Shown here piece by piece: positions 57,444 to 64,000 of a DNA stretch of 64,000 nucleotides. The notes beneath the pieces are model-generated. The model had not been told where the DNA came from. It saw only the letters and a list, made by a program, of their open reading frames with translations, and searched no databases. The stretch's first letter is position 1; each line of letters starts with the position of its first letter. The stretch lies in NCBI RefSeq assembly GCF_024298885.1, contig NZ_CP101166.1, positions 3,533,149 through 3,597,148 on the forward strand. Reading direction: 5' to 3'. The translations under genes and the position numbers were made by a program. This DNA comes from Haloglomus halophilum. GTDB lineage: Archaea; Halobacteriota; Halobacteria; Halobacteriales; Haloarculaceae.

Positions 57444-59014
57444 TGATCGAGGCCCTCATCGGGCTCTGCCTGCTGGGCGCGGTCGTCGTCTTCTTCGCGC
57501 CCGACGAGTACGCCGGGAAGCTCGCCTTCGGCTGGTCGCTCCTGCCGCTGGCGCTCTCGGCGCTGATGTACCTCAACTTCGACGGCAGCGGCAACGCGCT
57601 ACTGGGTGGTGAGCTCGCCTACAGCGAGCAGTTCACCTGGATAACGCTCGGCCCCTACGACCTCTCGTGGTACATGGGCCTGGACGGCATCAGCATGCCG
57701 CTGGTCGTCCTCTCGACGCTACTGACCTCGCTGGCCATCATGTCGGCGTGGACGCCCATCGCCGAGCGACAGAACCAGTTCTACGGGCTGGTCCTGTTCC
57801 TGGAGGCCAGCCTCATCGGCGTCTTCGGCGCGCTGGACTTCTTCGTCTGGTTCGTCTTCTGGGAGGCCGTCCTCATCCCGATGTACTTCCTCGTCGGCAT
57901 CTGGGGCGGCGCCCGCCGGAAGTACGCCGCCATCAAGTTCTTCGTCTACACGAACATCGCCAGCCTCGTCCTGTTCATCGGGTTCTTCGGGCTGGTGTTC
58001 GGCCTGGGCGACAGCATCACCTCGCTGGCGCTCCCCGAGATCGCGCAGGCGTTGCGGGCGGGTGAACTCGGCTCGCTCGCCGGCGGCCTCATCGGGCCGG
58101 AGCAGCTGGCGCTGCTCGCGTTCGTCGCGATGTTCATCGGGTTCGGCGTCAAGGTGCCCATCGTCCCGTTCCACACGTGGCTGCCGGACGCTCACGTCGA
58201 AGCCCCGACACCGATCTCCGTGCTGCTGGCGGGCGTCCTCCTGAAGATGGGGACGTACGCCCTGCTGCGGTTCAACTTCACGATGCTGCCGGAGGTCGCG
58301 CGGAACCTCGCGGTGCCCATCGCGGCCATCGCGGTCATCAGCGTCATCTACGGCGCGCTGCTCGCGCTGGCCCAGTCCGACCTCAAGCGCGTCGTCGCGT
58401 ACTCGTCCGTCTCCTCGATGGGCTACGTCATCCTGGGACTCGTCGCCTACACGAGCTACGGGATGGGCGGCGCGACGTTCCAGATGGTGAGCCACGGACT
58501 CATCTCGGGCCTGATGTTCGCCTGCGTCGGCGTCATCTACAACATCTCGCACACGCGAGAGATCGGCGACATGGCGGGGCTGGCCGAGAAGATGCCCGTC
58601 ACCGTCGGCGCGTTCGTCGCCGGTGCGTTCGCCTACGCCGGCCTGCCGCTGATGGCCGGCTTCGCCGCGGAGTTCTTCATCTTCGTCGGCGCCTTCCAGT
58701 CCACCGTCATCGCCGGCAACGGCATGGCCGTGATGACGGGGCTGGCGATGTTCGGTATCGTCATCGTCGCCGGCTACCTGCTGTGGGCGATGCAGCGCTC
58801 GCTGTTCGGTCCGTTCGAGTTCGACGGCGACTACGAGATCACGAAGGCGGCTCGACACGATGTCGTGCCGCTCATCGTCCTCATCGTGGTCATCATCGCG
58901 CTCGGGACGTTCCCGAACGACCTGTTCTTCCGGATGATCACGGACGCGGTCGGCCCGCTCGTCGATGGTGCGACGGCTGAGGCCGCCATCGAACTCGGAG
59001 GTGGTTCCCCATGA
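57440..59014 (+). CDS. nuoM: Complex I subunit NuoM
   Basis: A 524-aa antiporter-like membrane subunit. Marks: YMGLDGISMPLVVLSTLLTSLAIMSAW, VFWEAVLIPMYFLVGIWGGARRKYAAIKFF, VPIVPFHTWLPDAHVEAPTPISVLLAGVLLKMGTYALLRFN and SDLKRVVAYSSVSSMGYVILGL. Overlaps nuoN by 4 bp. Confidence 0.95.
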   Translation: MMIEALIGLCLLGAVVVFFAPDEYAGKLAFGWSLLPLALSALMYLNFDGSGNALLGGELAYSEQFTWITLGPYDLSWYMGLDGISMPLVVLSTLLTSLAIMSAWTPIAERQNQFYGLVLFLEASLIGVFGALDFFVWFVFWEAVLIPMYFLVGIWGGARRKYAAIKFFVYTNIASLVLFIGFFGLVFGLGDSITSLALPEIAQALRAGELGSLAGGLIGPEQLALLAFVAMFIGFGVKVPIVPFHTWLPDAHVEAPTPISVLLAGVLLKMGTYALLRFNFTMLPEVARNLAVPIAAIAVISVIYGALLALAQSDLKRVVAYSSVSSMGYVILGLVAYTSYGMGGATFQMVSHGLISGLMFACVGVIYNISHTREIGDMAGLAEKMPVTVGAFVAGAFAYAGLPLMAGFAAEFFIFVGAFQSTVIAGNGMAVMTGLAMFGIVIVAGYLLWAMQRSLFGPFEFDGDYEITKAARHDVVPLIVLIVVIIALGTFPNDLFFRMITDAVGPLVDGATAEAAIELGGGSP

Positions 59015-60543
59015 TGCCCCTACAATCCACAGCCATCGAACCGACCTGGGCGGCGCTCACGCCGGCGCTGGTGCTGGCCGTGTTCGCGCTGCTCCTGTTC
59101 GTACTCGACAGCATCGACCCGGACGAGTCGAACAGCGGCCTGCTCGCGGGGACCGCGACGGTCGGCACCGTCACGGCGATGGTCGTCGCCGGTGCCTTCC
59201 TGCTGACGGGCGTCGGGAGCGGCGAGGGGGTCTCGCTGTACGGCGGCCAGCTCGTCGTCGACTCGATGGCGCTGTTCTTCATGTTCATCGCCACCAGCGT
59301 CGCCACGCTGGTCTGTCTCGCGAGCCTCGACTACCTCGAGGGTCGGCAGTACCAGGCCGAGTACTACATCCTGGTGATGCTGGCGACGACCGGGATGACG
59401 CTGATGGCCGCGGCGAACTCGCTGGCCACGATCTTCGTCTCGCTGGAGCTGCTCTCGCTTCCCTCGTACGCGCTCGTGGCGTTCCTCAAGAACGACAAGG
59501 GCAGCGTCGAGGCGGGGATGAAGTACTTCCTCGTCGGGGCGCTCTCCTCGGCGGTGTTCGCCTACGGCGTCTCGCTGGTCTACGGCGTCACCGGCAGCCT
59601 GCTGCTGGAGGAGATCGCGGCGGCCCTGCAGAGCGCCGGCGCGCTCTCGGGGCTGGGCGGTGTCCTCGGCGTCGGCGTGCTGATGGTCGCCGGCGGCTTC
59701 GCGTTCAAGACCGCCTCCGTTCCGTTCCACTTCTGGGCGCCGGAGGCCTACGAGGGCGCACCCGCACCCGTCAGCGCGTTCCTCTCCTCGGCCTCGAAGG
59801 CGGCCGGATTCGTGGTCGCCTTCCGCGTCTTCGTCGTCGCGTTCCCCATCGAGGCCGTCGCGCCGGTCATCGACTGGGTGCTCCTGTTCCAGGTGCTCGC
59901 GGTCGTGACGATGACGCTGGGCAACTTCGCCGCCGCCACCCAGGAGAACGTCAAGCGGATGCTCGCCTACAGTTCGGTCGGGCACGCCGGCTACGTGCTC
60001 ATCGGCCTCGCGGCGCTCACGGGCGCCGGTAACGGCGAGATCGTCCTCGGCGCCGGCATGATCCACCTGCTCGTCTACGGCTTCATGAACACGGGTGCGT
60101 TCCTGTTCGTGGCGCTGGTCGAGTACTGGGGCATCGGGCGCACCTTCGAGGACTACAACGGCCTCGCGACGAAGGCACCGGTCGCCTGCGTCGCCATGAC
60201 CGTCTTCATGTTCTCGCTGGCGGGCCTCCCCATCGGCGGGGGCTTCCTCTCGAAGTACTACCTGCTCGCCGGCGCGGTCGGCGCGGGCGTCTGGTGGCTC
60301 GCGCTTGTCGCGGCCGTCAACTCCGCGCTGAGCCTGTTCTACTACTCCCGCGTCGTCAAGGCGATGTGGATCGAGGAGCCCGACGGCAACCTCGAGGGGA
60401 TCGACGCGCGGGGCTACCCGACAGGGCTGTACGCGGCCGTCGTCATCGCGGCTATCGTGACGGTCCTGCTGCTCCCGGCCATCGGCGTCTTCTCCGGCGT
60501 CGCCTTCGACGCGGCCAGTGCCGTGCTGCAGCTCGGGCCCTGA
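59011..60543 (+). CDS. nuoN: Complex I subunit NuoN
   Basis: A 510-aa antiporter-like subunit. Marks: SLELLSLPSYALVAFLKNDKGSVEAGMKYFLVGALSSAVFAYGVSL, PFHFWAPEAYEGAPAPVSAFLSSASKAAGF and ENVKRMLAYSSVGHAGYVLIGLAAL. It is the last nuo gene. No nuoE, F or G is present in the whole cluster, as in other haloarchaea, so the electron donor module differs from bacterial complex I. Confidence 0.95.
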   Translation: MMPLQSTAIEPTWAALTPALVLAVFALLLFVLDSIDPDESNSGLLAGTATVGTVTAMVVAGAFLLTGVGSGEGVSLYGGQLVVDSMALFFMFIATSVATLVCLASLDYLEGRQYQAEYYILVMLATTGMTLMAAANSLATIFVSLELLSLPSYALVAFLKNDKGSVEAGMKYFLVGALSSAVFAYGVSLVYGVTGSLLLEEIAAALQSAGALSGLGGVLGVGVLMVAGGFAFKTASVPFHFWAPEAYEGAPAPVSAFLSSASKAAGFVVAFRVFVVAFPIEAVAPVIDWVLLFQVLAVVTMTLGNFAAATQENVKRMLAYSSVGHAGYVLIGLAALTGAGNGEIVLGAGMIHLLVYGFMNTGAFLFVALVEYWGIGRTFEDYNGLATKAPVACVAMTVFMFSLAGLPIGGGFLSKYYLLAGAVGAGVWWLALVAAVNSALSLFYYSRVVKAMWIEEPDGNLEGIDARGYPTGLYAAVVIAAIVTVLLLPAIGVFSGVAFDAASAVLQLGP

Positions 60544-60726
60544 ACCGGGGTCCAGCGTTCCGTTCGCGGTTCCGTTCTCCGATATTCCGTCCCCGAGCTG
60601 CCGGACCGTAATCAGCGCCCCACGACCAGCGGTCCAGCGAGGGCCTTCCGGAGGCTGGCCCCCGCTTCCCAGATGGAGAGGACTTGGATTCGGCTTTATT
60701 ACGCTCGCTCCCGGAGCCCGGACTGG

Positions 60727-61176
60727 ATGTACGACCGGATCCTGCTTTCGACGGACGGGACGAGCGCCTCCGATGAGGCCGAATCACACGCCATCGAACT
60801 CGCGGCGGCCCACGATGCAGTCCTCCACGTCCTCTACGTCGTCGACGAGGACATCGTGACCGCGTACAGCGGCGACGAGTACGTCGACGAGGCCGAAGGG
60901 CCGGAACACGGGCTCGAGGAACTCGGCGAGGAGACACTCACGGCGATTCGACGTGACGCGGATACTGCCGGTGTCGAGGTCGTCGAGGCGATGCAACACG
61001 GTCGACCCGCCGAGACGATCGTCGAGCACGCCGACGACGCCGACGTGGACCTGATCGTCCTCGGCACGAAACGGCGGCCGGACGAGTACCGGGCGCTCCT
61101 CGGGAGCGTGACCGACCGCGTCCTTCGGTTGACGACCCGGCCGGCGACGGTCGTGAAGACCGTGGTCGGCGAGTGA
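60727..61176 (+). CDS. Universal stress protein (UspA family)
   Basis: A 149-aa protein. MYDRILLSTDGTSASDEAESHAIELAAAHDAVLHVLYVVD is the UspA N-terminus; the ATP-binding G-x2-G-x9-G-type region reads LIVLGTKRRPDEYRALLGSVTDRVLRLTTRPATVV. ATG 60727 has a TTTATTACG box about 27 bp upstream; the longer reading from 60673 would include it. Role: stress response nucleotide-binding protein. Confidence 0.92.
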   Translation: MYDRILLSTDGTSASDEAESHAIELAAAHDAVLHVLYVVDEDIVTAYSGDEYVDEAEGPEHGLEELGEETLTAIRRDADTAGVEVVEAMQHGRPAETIVEHADDADVDLIVLGTKRRPDEYRALLGSVTDRVLRLTTRPATVVKTVVGE

Positions 61177-61218
61177 GTCTTCATCGGTCCTGGGTGTGGG
61201 CCTGGACTCGACACAGCC

Positions 61219-62844
61219 TCACTCGGGGTTCACAGGGCTGAACCGGACGTGGATATCCCGGTCGGGCTGGAGGTTGATGGCCGAATCCAGTCCGACCTCG
61301 GGTGCCTCGTGGGGGTCGAACTCCTCGGGGTCCGTGTCGTGGGGGCGGGCGAACTCGACCCGGTAGGTCGCACAGATGGCCGCGAGGGCGGCCGTGGCCT
61401 CCGTGGTGGCGATGTTCTCGCCGAGGCATGAGTGGCGGCCCTTCGAGAACGGGAGGTAGGCGAACTCGTGGCGGTCGGCCACCTGCTCGGACTCGAACCG
61501 CGACGGGTCGAACGTGTCCGGGTCGTCCCAGAAATCCGGGTCGCGATGGGTGACGTAGGGGCTGATGAGCACATGCGTCCCGGCGTCGATCTCCTCGCCA
61601 CCGACACTCGTCTGGGTCTTTGTGGTCCGGCCGAAGACCGGGAGCGAGGGATAGAGTCGGAGCGTCTCCTCCCAGACCCGCCGGGTGTACGGCAGCGAGG
61701 TGATGAACGTCTCGCCGTCCTCGGTCGCCGGCGTCTCGCCCAGCGCGACCTGGCAGGCCGCCTCGCCATGGGGGGCCAGCAGTTCCGTCTCCCGGGTCTC
61801 CGCCCGGATGCGCTCTTGCACCTCGGGGCGGGCGGCGAGCAGGTAGAGCGCCCACGTCATCCCGGCGGTGACGGTGGCGTGCCCGGCGATGAGCAGCCCC
61901 AGCACCTCCTGTCGGAGCGTCTCCGGGTCCAGCGACTCCCCATCGACCGGGTCCTGGCGGCAGAGCCAGGCCCCGAGTGCGTCGTCGTAGGCCCGCGGCG
62001 TGCGGAGCCGGCGCTCGACGATGGCCGTCGCGGCCCCGATCAACTGGTCGACGTACGCCTCGATCTGCCGCTCCTGGCGGCTCCCCAGCTCCACGTACGG
62101 GTCCGCGCCGAGCCCGTCCTGGAGCCAGCCGGGGAGATGGAGTTCGTCGGGGAGTCGGCGGCCGACGTAGCTGGCCACGAGCCGCGTCTGCCGCTGCTTG
62201 AACAGGTCCCGGAGGCCGTCGACCGACTCGATGATGTCCGTCTCCTGGGCGCGGATGTCCGGCCCGAACAGGCTCACGCCGAGGAGTCGGAGGGTGAGCC
62301 GCTGCATCGCCGGGAGCAGTCGGATGCCGTCGTGGTCGGGGGCCATGACCTGGACGGCGTCGGGAACCGTCTCCGGCGCGGCCGCCGTCGCCCCGCCGTC
62401 ATCTCCCTCGAACTCGGCCAGCGTGGCGAGCGTCGTCTCCACCATCTCCGGCGCCTTCGGGATGACGGCGTTCTCGTTGAACTCCGGCCCCACCAGCCGC
62501 ATCCGTCGGGTCCAGGAGCCCTCCTCGCTGTCCTCGTGGAGGCTGACGATGCTGTTGCGGATGACCCGACTGAAGTCCCGCGAGCCGGGGACGTCCAGTC
62601 CCCCGAACTCCGAGGGGTTCGACTGGAGGATGTACTGGAGGTCGTCCGGGTGCGAGATCAGATACACCTCCTTGTCGAGTGATGGGTGGATCGGCGGGAT
62701 GCGGACGGTGTGTCCGTACTGCTCCCGGAGGTACAGCCCGACGGTCAGCGGGTCGTCGCTGATAAGCCGGGGGACCAGCTCCACGGCCCGGGCCAGCGAG
62801 GGGCCGCCCGGAAGCTCCGACGGGTCGATATCCCTGATGCCCAT
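61219..62844 (-). CDS. Cytochrome P450
   Basis: A 541-aa heme monooxygenase, soluble. Marks: the I-helix LLIAGHATVTAGMTWALYLLA, the ExxR of WEETLRLYPSLPVFGR, and the heme-binding loop LPFSKGRHSCLGENIA with Cys as heme ligand. N-terminal PGGPSLARAVELVPRLISDDP and a middle linker (EGDDGGATAAAPETVPDAVQ) lengthen the usual 400-450 aa. It needs a ferredoxin or other partner; none is adjacent. Hydroxylation substrate unknown. The start is ATG 62844 (MGIRDID); TTG 62856 is less likely. An inverted repeat spans the start region. Confidence 0.93.
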   Translation of the reverse strand: MGIRDIDPSELPGGPSLARAVELVPRLISDDPLTVGLYLREQYGHTVRIPPIHPSLDKEVYLISHPDDLQYILQSNPSEFGGLDVPGSRDFSRVIRNSIVSLHEDSEEGSWTRRMRLVGPEFNENAVIPKAPEMVETTLATLAEFEGDDGGATAAAPETVPDAVQVMAPDHDGIRLLPAMQRLTLRLLGVSLFGPDIRAQETDIIESVDGLRDLFKQRQTRLVASYVGRRLPDELHLPGWLQDGLGADPYVELGSRQERQIEAYVDQLIGAATAIVERRLRTPRAYDDALGAWLCRQDPVDGESLDPETLRQEVLGLLIAGHATVTAGMTWALYLLAARPEVQERIRAETRETELLAPHGEAACQVALGETPATEDGETFITSLPYTRRVWEETLRLYPSLPVFGRTTKTQTSVGGEEIDAGTHVLISPYVTHRDPDFWDDPDTFDPSRFESEQVADRHEFAYLPFSKGRHSCLGENIATTEATAALAAICATYRVEFARPHDTDPEEFDPHEAPEVGLDSAINLQPDRDIHVRFSPVNPE

Positions 62845-62875
62845 TACCTGTCGCAATTGTTACCGCAAGGTAATG
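62842..62875 (-). promoter_or_regulatory. Inverted repeat spanning the P450 start (candidate operator)
   Basis: CATTACC (62842-62848) and GGTAATG (62869-62875) are exact reverse complements. Nested inside is TTACC-GCAA-GGTAA (62860-62873), so three copies of the GGTAA/TTACC element occur in 34 bp. They cover the start codon and the -25 region of the P450 gene. No good TATA box was seen. Confidence 0.45.
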
Positions 62876-63017
62876 AGTGTCGTGGCCATTGTGGACGCGG
62901 CACACGAACGTTGGGTGGAGGTGCCTGGTTCGAGCGAGCGCCATCGGTGAACGGTAGCTGTCGGAAAACGAAGGAGAACGGCGGCCGGTCAGGGTCGGTC
63001 CGCCGGCAGCGGCCGTA

Positions 63018-64000
63018 TCAGCGGCCGCGTGCGAGTCCGTTGCCCTTTCCGGTCGCCTTGCCGCGCCCGTGAGCGTGGCCCTGACCGCGTCCGCCGGAGT
63101 CACCGGTCACCGTGCTGGTCGCGCTGTCGTCGGATGGGCGCCCACCACCGCGACCCCGGGAGGGGAAGCTCTCGGCGAAGGCCTGTGCGTCCGCCTCGGT
63201 GCAGAAGAACGCGACGAAGCTGATCGCGTAGGGGTCGACGTAGCCGACCGTCACGCTGCCATCGTCGTCGGCAGTCACCTGTGTGACCGCGAACTCCTGG
63301 CCCGCCTTCACGACCGCCCAGGCGTCACAGAGACCACCCAGGTCGAACGTCGCGGACATGGGGTCGTACATCGACCCGTCCTTGTCCACGTCGCTGACGT
63401 AGCTGATGCCGCCGTCGTAGTCGCCATCGAGGACGAAGCCGTCGAAGGTCACGGTGCCCTCGTCGTCGTACTCGACCACGTACTCGTACCTGACCGACTC
63501 GTCGAGCGCGCACGGGGCGCACTCGGGCTCGCAGACCTCGCTGATGAGAGTCTCGAGTTCCGTGCCCAGGTTGGCCGGGTCCTCGACGGCGACGTAGTCA
63601 TCGGGGGTGCTAGCGATACTGTTCATGAGGTAGTCGTCGTCGACGCTGGTGCCGACGCCGACCGTGATGATGCGGCGCCCGCCGTTCTTGATGGTGGTCG
63701 CGAGTGTTGCAGTCTCGTCTTTCTCTGTCTGCTGAATCGTTCCGTCCTCAGATGCCGTCCCGCCGGTGAACGGGAAGGTTCCGTACGGGAACGACGTGTC
63801 GTCCGCAGGGGGTGCCGCACCGTCGCCCACGACGCCGTTCTGGTAGTTGGGGCTCCCATCCGTGATGAGGAGGATGATCTCTTTGCCGGCGCGGCCCTCA
63901 TTCGCGAGGATGGCATTGGAGAAAGCCAGCGCACCGGGCATGTGGGTCGCATTCTCGTTCGATGTCATCGCCGGAGGGATGCCGGCCTTGAACGCAGCGA
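63018..64000 (-). CDS. VWA-domain secreted or surface protein (partial)
   Basis: The coding frame runs to the right edge, so the N-terminus is missing (at least 327 residues seen). The visible part contains a VWA core: LLITDGSPNYQNG (an acidic DGS metal-ion site segment), GGRRIITVGVGTSVDDDYLM and DDYVAVEDPANLGTELETLI. Then come CEPECAPCALDESVRYEYVVEYDDEGTV and a beta-rich domain to FVAFFCTEADAQAFAE. The C-terminus is Gly/Arg/His-rich (GRGQGHAHGRGKATGKGNGLARGR) with basic charge, unlike most proteins here. Likely role: surface adhesion or assembly. Confidence 0.75.
   Translation of the reverse strand, partial: AAFKAGIPPAMTSNENATHMPGALAFSNAILANEGRAGKEIILLITDGSPNYQNGVVGDGAAPPADDTSFPYGTFPFTGGTASEDGTIQQTEKDETATLATTIKNGGRRIITVGVGTSVDDDYLMNSIASTPDDYVAVEDPANLGTELETLISEVCEPECAPCALDESVRYEYVVEYDDEGTVTFDGFVLDGDYDGGISYVSDVDKDGSMYDPMSATFDLGGLCDAWAVVKAGQEFAVTQVTADDDGSVTVGYVDPYAISFVAFFCTEADAQAFAESFPSRGRGGGRPSDDSATSTVTGDSGGRGQGHAHGRGKATGKGNGLARGR

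Noticed and set aside
47868-60543. nuoE, nuoF or nuoG within the complex I region
   Set aside because: No reading frame in either block or the insertion shows FMN/NADH-binding or the multi-cluster NuoG motifs; their absence is normal for haloarchaea.
1-64000. CRISPR arrays, transposases, integrases, toxin-antitoxin or defence islands
   Set aside because: I saw no regularly spaced repeats, no DDE or tyrosine recombinase motifs and no defence-type gene sets apart from the single orphan methyltransferase.

Overview
The window comes from a haloarchaeon (class Halobacteria). The DNA is very GC-rich with near-saturated G/C third codon positions, and the proteins are strongly acidic. Tat and lipobox signals are common. 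Most start codons have an archaeal TATA element 22-32 bp upstream, as expected for leaderless transcripts. The gene set is typical of the class: archaeal TyrRS, GHMP-type shikimate kinase, phosphomevalonate decarboxylase, DUF35/thiolase pair and a complex I operon without nuoEFG. I cannot name genus or species. No rRNA, complete tRNA, CRISPR array, transposase or integrase was seen, so this is mostly ordinary chromosome with scattered accessory loci.

Layout. 1-9.3 kb: end of a K+ channel-like gene, small metabolic and stress proteins (SRPBCC, zinc-finger, flavin reductase, DoxX with a 22-aa upstream ORF), tyrS, a VOC dioxygenase, a thiolase/DUF35 pair, an MscS channel, a CDGSH protein and a half-size flavoprotein. 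9.4-21.5 kb: a methyltransferase, a secreted penicillin-acylase-type hydrolase, an arsR-acr3 arsenite operon, a HAD phosphatase, a divergent HxlR regulator/MerB-like pair, hisH, an AAC(3)-like acetyltransferase, an AI-2E-type permease and a beta-carbonic anhydrase. 21.5-29.6 kb: DoxX, a large unrecognised lipoprotein, shikimate kinase and chorismate mutase, a DUF5794 membrane protein, a UDG-family protein, enoyl-CoA hydratase, then a gene-poor stretch with small ORFs and tRNA-like relics. 29.7-39.8 kb: FMN alpha-hydroxy-acid oxidase, phosphomevalonate decarboxylase, glutamate dehydrogenase, a CitE-like lyase, an ATP-NAD kinase-like protein, an AbrB-PhoU regulator, an Lrp/TRASH regulator and a DMT transporter. 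39.9-47.7 kb: a secreted GH15 glucoamylase-like enzyme, a lipoprotein, an unusual HMG-CoA reductase with an extra N-terminal domain, a methyltransferase and purE. 47.9-60.5 kb: complex I genes nuoA-B-CD-H-I, then nuoJ1-J2-K-L-M-N, separated by a 2.2-kb insertion carrying a lipoprotein gene and an orphan DNA-methyltransferase-like gene on the opposite strand. 60.7-64 kb: UspA, a cytochrome P450 and a truncated VWA-domain protein.

How genes work together. Complex I needs both nuo blocks although they no longer look like one transcript. The thiolase, HMG-CoA reductase and phosphomevalonate decarboxylase belong to acetyl-CoA and mevalonate (archaeal lipid) metabolism but are dispersed. Shikimate kinase and chorismate mutase form an aromatic amino acid pair. 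Glutamate dehydrogenase beside a CitE-like lyase recalls the haloarchaeal methylaspartate cycle. Two metal-detoxification loci (As and probably organomercury) lie 3 kb apart, each with operator-like inverted repeats.

Most noteworthy: the split nuo operon; the MerB-like/HxlR pair with its 9-bp inverted repeat; the two-domain HMG-CoA reductase; a CDGSH protein with a decayed second repeat; and a 22-codon ORF that overlaps a doxX start. I found no clearly new multigene defence or mobile system.
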